From contig CALMFJ010000147.1 in assembly GCA_937862865.1 (NCBI GenBank), forward strand, positions 1 through 34,848: a stretch of DNA of 34,848 nt, read 5' to 3'. The notes below the pieces were generated by a model. That model saw only the letters and a program-made list of their open reading frames with translations, made no database searches and had not been told where the DNA came from. Positions 31,624 through 34,848 of the stretch are shown here, piece by piece; positions within the stretch are counted from its first letter, which is position 1; the number at the start of each line of letters is the position of its first letter. The DNA comes from an uncultured Pseudomonadota bacterium. Its GTDB lineage: Bacteria; Desulfobacterota; Syntrophorhabdia; Syntrophorhabdales; Syntrophorhabdaceae. Position numbers and translations under genes: made by a program.

Positions 31624-33714
31624 ATGGAAACAACGGATTTGAATCTTTTTGTCAGGACGTCTGAGGAGAATATATCCGGATGGGACCGGTCGAGGATCGT
31701 TGACGCACTTATCCGTGAGACATTGATCGACCGGGACACGGCCCAGGAGATCAGCAAAGAAGTGGAGCAGATGATCAGACGTTCGGGCATCGAGATGATC
31801 ACGGCGCCCCTCATCAGGGAACTCGTCAACGCACGATTGATCGAAAAAGGTCTGGAAGGCCCGCGTAAAATGCACACCAGGCTTGGTATGCCGATCTATG
31901 ATGTGGACAGTCTCATTCTTCATCCCAACAAAGAGAACGCAAATGTCCCGCATGGCCCGGAAGCCACGAACCTGACACTTGCCGAAACGATCAAGAAGGA
32001 ATACGCTCTTTTGTCCGTGTTTTCCCAGGAGGTCGCCGACGCCCACATGAACGGCGACATCCACCTCCACGACCTTGGTTTCGTGGACAGGCCGTATTGC
32101 AGCGGCCAGTCGCTTGAATATATCAAGAAATTCGGCCTCGACCTGCCGCACTCCCTTTCCATGGCGAAGCCCGCAAAACACGCGGAGGTGCTGCTCGCCC
32201 ACCTCGTCAAGTTCGCGGCCGCGCTCCAGAGCCACTTTGCCGGGGCGATCGGCTGGGATGCGATCAACATATTCTTTGCACCCTATATCGAGGGGATGTC
32301 CGACAATGACGTGAAACAGCTGGCACAGATGCTTATCTTCGAGTTCTCCCAGCAGGCCGTAGCGCGGGGAGGGCAGGCCATTTTTACGGACATCAATATC
32401 TACTGGGAGATCCCGAAGCATTTCGTCAATGTCCCGGCTATCGGGCCGAACGGGAAATTCACCGGCAAAACGTACGGGGAATATGAGAAGGAAGCCCAGC
32501 GCTTTGCGTGGAAACTGTTCGAGGTCTATAAAGAAGGCGATGGCGCCGGCCGCCCGTTCTTCTTCCCGAAGCCTATCGTCCATATCACCGAGAAGTTCTT
32601 CCACACAGACGGCCATATGGATTTCCTGTATCTTATCTCCGATGTCGCCTCCGACAAGGGAAATACCTATTATGTCTTCGACAGGGGCGAAACGGCAAAG
32701 ATATCCGAATGCTGCCGCCTGAGCTTCAAACTCGAGGAGGCGGACCTCCTCGATGCGAAAGAACCGTGGAGGATGCGTTACTGCGCCCTTCAGAACGTGT
32801 CGCTCAATCTCCCGCGCCTCGCGTACATGGCAAAGAATGACGACACGAAGCTCATGAACCTCATCACCGACCGGTTTATCCTTGCGGTCAAGGCCCACAA
32901 GGAAAAGAGGGTTTTTATGGAAAAGCTCCTTTCCCTCGGTGAGAACGGGCCCCTTGCGCTGCTCACCATGAACCGCGACGGGATGCCGTACCTGAGGTTC
33001 AACCATGCATCCCATCTCATCGGCATGGTGGGCCTCAATGAAATGGTCCAGATACATACCGGGGAGGAGATGCACTCTTCAAAGCGCGCCCTCAAGTTCG
33101 GCCTTAAGGTCATAGCGCACATGAAGATCCTGACCGACAAGATGCGCCGCCAGGAAAATATGAAGATAGTCCTCGAACAGACCCCCGCGGAAAGTACGAG
33201 CTACCGTTTTGCGCGTCTTGACCTGAGGTACTTCTCGCCTCATGCCGGCAGGGTCATGAAGGGCGATATCGCCTCGGGCGAGGTTTACTACACGAACTCG
33301 ACGCACCTTAATGTCAAGCACGCGATGAACCCGATCGAAAGGGTGACCACCGAGGGGTTGTTCCACCCGCTCATCGAGGCGGGATCGATATCGCATGTCT
33401 GGCTCGGGGAGGCCCAGCCGTCAAAAGAGGCCATTGCGGATTTCGTTATCAAGACCTTTAAGCATACAACGAACGACCAGATTGCCTTTTCACCGGAATT
33501 CACGACATGCAACAAATGCCACAGGACGGCACGGGGGCTTGCCGACGCCTGTTCATACTGCGGTTCCACGGATGTTGACGGCATAACGCGGATAACCGGT
33601 TATTTTACAAAGGTGTCGAGCTGGAACAAGGGGAAACTGGGCGAACTCAAGGACCGTTACCGGAACGTCGAGTTCTTTCCCCGGGAAAACCCGAAAGCCG
33701 CGGCGAATGATTGA
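31624..33714 (+). CDS. nrdD: Anaerobic (class III) ribonucleoside-triphosphate reductase
   Basis: 696 residues. An ATP-cone-like allosteric domain covers about residues 5-90. The barrel has DIHLHDLGF, SECCRLSF (active-site Cys region), LEQTPAESTSYRFARLD and GEVYYTNSTHLN, all typical. The C-terminal zinc site is CNKC and CSYC, and the glycyl radical is Gly659 in RITGYF. It makes deoxyribonucleotides without oxygen. AGGGGG lies 4-5 bases before the ATG, and two NrdR boxes lie upstream. A glutaredoxin-like gene and the activase follow at once. This arrangement recalls the class III enzymes that use a thioredoxin- or glutaredoxin-type reductant and not formate. That point is inference. Confidence 0.95.
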   Translation: METTDLNLFVRTSEENISGWDRSRIVDALIRETLIDRDTAQEISKEVEQMIRRSGIEMITAPLIRELVNARLIEKGLEGPRKMHTRLGMPIYDVDSLILHPNKENANVPHGPEATNLTLAETIKKEYALLSVFSQEVADAHMNGDIHLHDLGFVDRPYCSGQSLEYIKKFGLDLPHSLSMAKPAKHAEVLLAHLVKFAAALQSHFAGAIGWDAINIFFAPYIEGMSDNDVKQLAQMLIFEFSQQAVARGGQAIFTDINIYWEIPKHFVNVPAIGPNGKFTGKTYGEYEKEAQRFAWKLFEVYKEGDGAGRPFFFPKPIVHITEKFFHTDGHMDFLYLISDVASDKGNTYYVFDRGETAKISECCRLSFKLEEADLLDAKEPWRMRYCALQNVSLNLPRLAYMAKNDDTKLMNLITDRFILAVKAHKEKRVFMEKLLSLGENGPLALLTMNRDGMPYLRFNHASHLIGMVGLNEMVQIHTGEEMHSSKRALKFGLKVIAHMKILTDKMRRQENMKIVLEQTPAESTSYRFARLDLRYFSPHAGRVMKGDIASGEVYYTNSTHLNVKHAMNPIERVTTEGLFHPLIEAGSISHVWLGEAQPSKEAIADFVIKTFKHTTNDQIAFSPEFTTCNKCHRTARGLADACSYCGSTDVDGITRITGYFTKVSSWNKGKLGELKDRYRNVEFFPRENPKAAAND

Positions 33715-33753
33715 AAGAAGCAGTTAATTTATAGAACAAAGGGGTAGGGGAAA

Positions 33754-34017
33754 ATGGGGATAGTGAAGATCTTTTACAAAGATGATTGCCCGATGTGCCC
33801 GGCGGCAAAGAAACTTAAAGACAATCTTCGGGATATGAACGTTGCCGTCGGCGATTACAATGTTGGAACGACAGACGGTCTGGCCGAGGCCACATATTAC
33901 CGCGTCATGGCATTGCCCACCATTCTCGTGGAAGATGACGCGGAGAATTCCATCGGCGAATGGCGGGGCAATGTGCCCCCTATCGACGAGGTGCTCAGTG
34001 CCGTCCAGAGCGCCTGA
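33754..34017 (+). CDS. Glutaredoxin/NrdH-like redox protein
   Basis: 87 residues with a thioredoxin fold: VKIFYKDDCPMCPAAKKLKD carries the redox motif Cys12-Pro-Met-Cys15, and the cis-proline loop is ALPTILVED. It sits between nrdD and its activase, with AGGGGTAGGGG before the ATG, and overlaps the activase gene by 20 bases. The likely job is to reduce the active-site disulfide of the reductase, as in the class III enzymes known to use NrdH or glutaredoxin. Confidence 0.85.
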   Translation: MGIVKIFYKDDCPMCPAAKKLKDNLRDMNVAVGDYNVGTTDGLAEATYYRVMALPTILVEDDAENSIGEWRGNVPPIDEVLSAVQSA

Positions 34018-34774
34018 TTGCCCGGCTGTAAAAGGGTTCATAGAAACGAGCTTTGTCGACTGGAAGGGCCATATGTCGTCCGTCCTCTTTCTCGGCGGGT
34101 GTAATTTCCGGTGCCCTTTCTGCCACAATCGTGACCTCGTTCTCAGTCCCGGCGGTTTCGAAGACATTCCCCTCGAATACGTCGTGGCGACCTTCAGGAA
34201 ATACAAACACTGGGTTGACAGGGTCGTCGTGACGGGCGGTGAACCGACGATACACAAGAGCCTCTTCAGGTTGATCGGGCTTTTGAAGAGGGAAGGCATG
34301 TCGGTCAAGCTGGACACGAACGGCTCCAATCCTTCCATGGTCAAGGGCCTCGTCAACGACGGGCTTATCGACTGCATAGCAATGGACGTCAAAGGCCCTC
34401 TCGACAGGTACCCGCGCTGGTGCGACTGCGAAGTCGACGCGGGAACGATCCGGGAAAGCATCGAATTTATCATGGGGTCCGGGATCGATTATCACTTCAG
34501 GATGACGGTCGTCCCGTTCCTTCACCAGGAGGCGGATGTCTACACCGTGGCCGAGGAGCTTGAGGGTGCAAAGGACCTCATCATCCAGACCTTCCGTCCG
34601 GACATTACCCTGAACCCCGGGTACGCGCGCGTGAAACCCTTCAGCCCTGATAAAATGGACAAGATCAAGAAGAACGTAGCGGACATCATGGCGGGAAAAG
34701 GCCTGAAACAGGCCAAAAGCATGCGGCTTGACGACCTGGGCGTTAAAAAATCCGATTTAGGGCTTTACCGGTAA
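33998..34774 (+). CDS. nrdG: Radical-SAM activase of the anaerobic ribonucleotide reductase
   Basis: 258 residues from GTG 33998, which has GAGG 6 bases before it and gives a normal N-terminus (GFIETSFVDWKGHMSSVLFLGGCNFRCPFCHN). An open frame runs back to 33842 but has no family match there. The CX3CX2C motif CNFRCPFC binds the 4Fe-4S cluster, and GGEPTIHKS is the SAM-binding region. It generates the glycyl radical on NrdD. Long forms like this resemble pyruvate-formate-lyase-type activases and are often labelled so, but the operon sets its partner. Confidence 0.88.
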   Translation: MPSRAPDCPAVKGFIETSFVDWKGHMSSVLFLGGCNFRCPFCHNRDLVLSPGGFEDIPLEYVVATFRKYKHWVDRVVVTGGEPTIHKSLFRLIGLLKREGMSVKLDTNGSNPSMVKGLVNDGLIDCIAMDVKGPLDRYPRWCDCEVDAGTIRESIEFIMGSGIDYHFRMTVVPFLHQEADVYTVAEELEGAKDLIIQTFRPDITLNPGYARVKPFSPDKMDKIKKNVADIMAGKGLKQAKSMRLDDLGVKKSDLGLYR

Positions 34775-34800
34775 TAGAATTGTTTCAAGTTTCCGGTCTG

Positions 34801-34833
34801 CCGTCATTCCGGCGTCAAGCGCCGGGGTGACGG
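34801..34833. repeat. Dispersed palindrome, copy 2
   Basis: CCGTCATTCCGGCG (34801-34814), loop TCAAG, CGCCGGGGTGACGG (34820-34833). It is the reverse-oriented copy of the element at 25479-25509, 27 bases after the activase gene. The remaining bases to the window edge hold no gene. Confidence 0.78.
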
Positions 34834-34848
34834 ACACGTGAGTGACGG

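Noticed and set aside
31603-33075. Long open frame of 490 codons antisense to nrdD
   Set aside because: It mirrors a strongly conserved gene. High G+C in third positions removes stops from the antisense frame. The peptide has no family-like pattern.
1-34848. CRISPR arrays, tRNA or rRNA genes, insertion sequences, riboswitches
   Set aside because: I looked for spaced direct repeats, cloverleaf patterns, transposase motifs and known aptamer cores and found none I could support by eye.

Overview
The window is about 57% G+C by eye, densely coded on both strands, and has no tRNA, rRNA, CRISPR array, transposase or phage gene that I can see. An outer-membrane secretin, a periplasmic lytic transglycosylase and a lipoprotein signal show a Gram-negative cell. 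A class III (oxygen-sensitive) ribonucleotide reductase, a ferritin-like protein and an in-frame UGA with the features of a selenocysteine codon point to an anaerobe that makes selenoproteins. A Desulfobacterota-type (deltaproteobacterial) host fits best, but this is inference and not a database result.

Layout. 1-1883: end of a YfhO-family membrane protein. 1957-18220: a complete-looking MSHA-like type IV pilus locus. It holds the inner-membrane platform (PilM/N-, PilO- and PilP-like), an MshL-type secretin, the assembly ATPase, the GspF/MshG platform protein and an ExeA/MshM-like ATPase. A TPR protein and a lytic transglycosylase follow on the opposite strand. Next come a response regulator and histidine kinase, and then four pilin or pilin-like genes, one of them a large LamG-containing adhesin. 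The first and last pilin genes each carry a sigma70-type promoter preceded by the same 24-base box, a likely target of the neighbouring response regulator. 18279-19173: a nucleoside deoxyribosyltransferase-like gene and a zinc-ribbon gene. 19218-22332 (minus): a sulfur or selenium module of two YeeE/YedE-type transporters, a CoA-disulfide/NAD(P)H sulfur reductase-like flavoprotein and a cyclic-nucleotide-binding protein. The first YeeE gene has an in-frame TGA exactly at its conserved cysteine and a fitting bacterial SECIS hairpin just after it.

22547-25411: uvrA. 25606-28073: an exported protein, an O6-alkylguanine-DNA alkyltransferase, a ferritin-like protein and a metallo-beta-lactamase-fold protein. 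28126-30265 (minus): an operon of an inositol-monophosphatase family enzyme, a V4R sensor domain protein and a soluble histidine kinase. 30350-31321: a GalT-like HIT-superfamily protein. 31624-34774: anaerobic ribonucleotide reductase nrdD, a glutaredoxin-like protein and the radical-SAM activase, behind two NrdR boxes.

Two themes run through the window. Several genes without a Shine-Dalgarno sequence have a good sigma70 -10 element only 6-8 bases before the start codon, so they are probably read from leaderless mRNAs. Several intergenic hairpins are built of tandem 7-base units, and a separate 32-base palindrome occurs twice.
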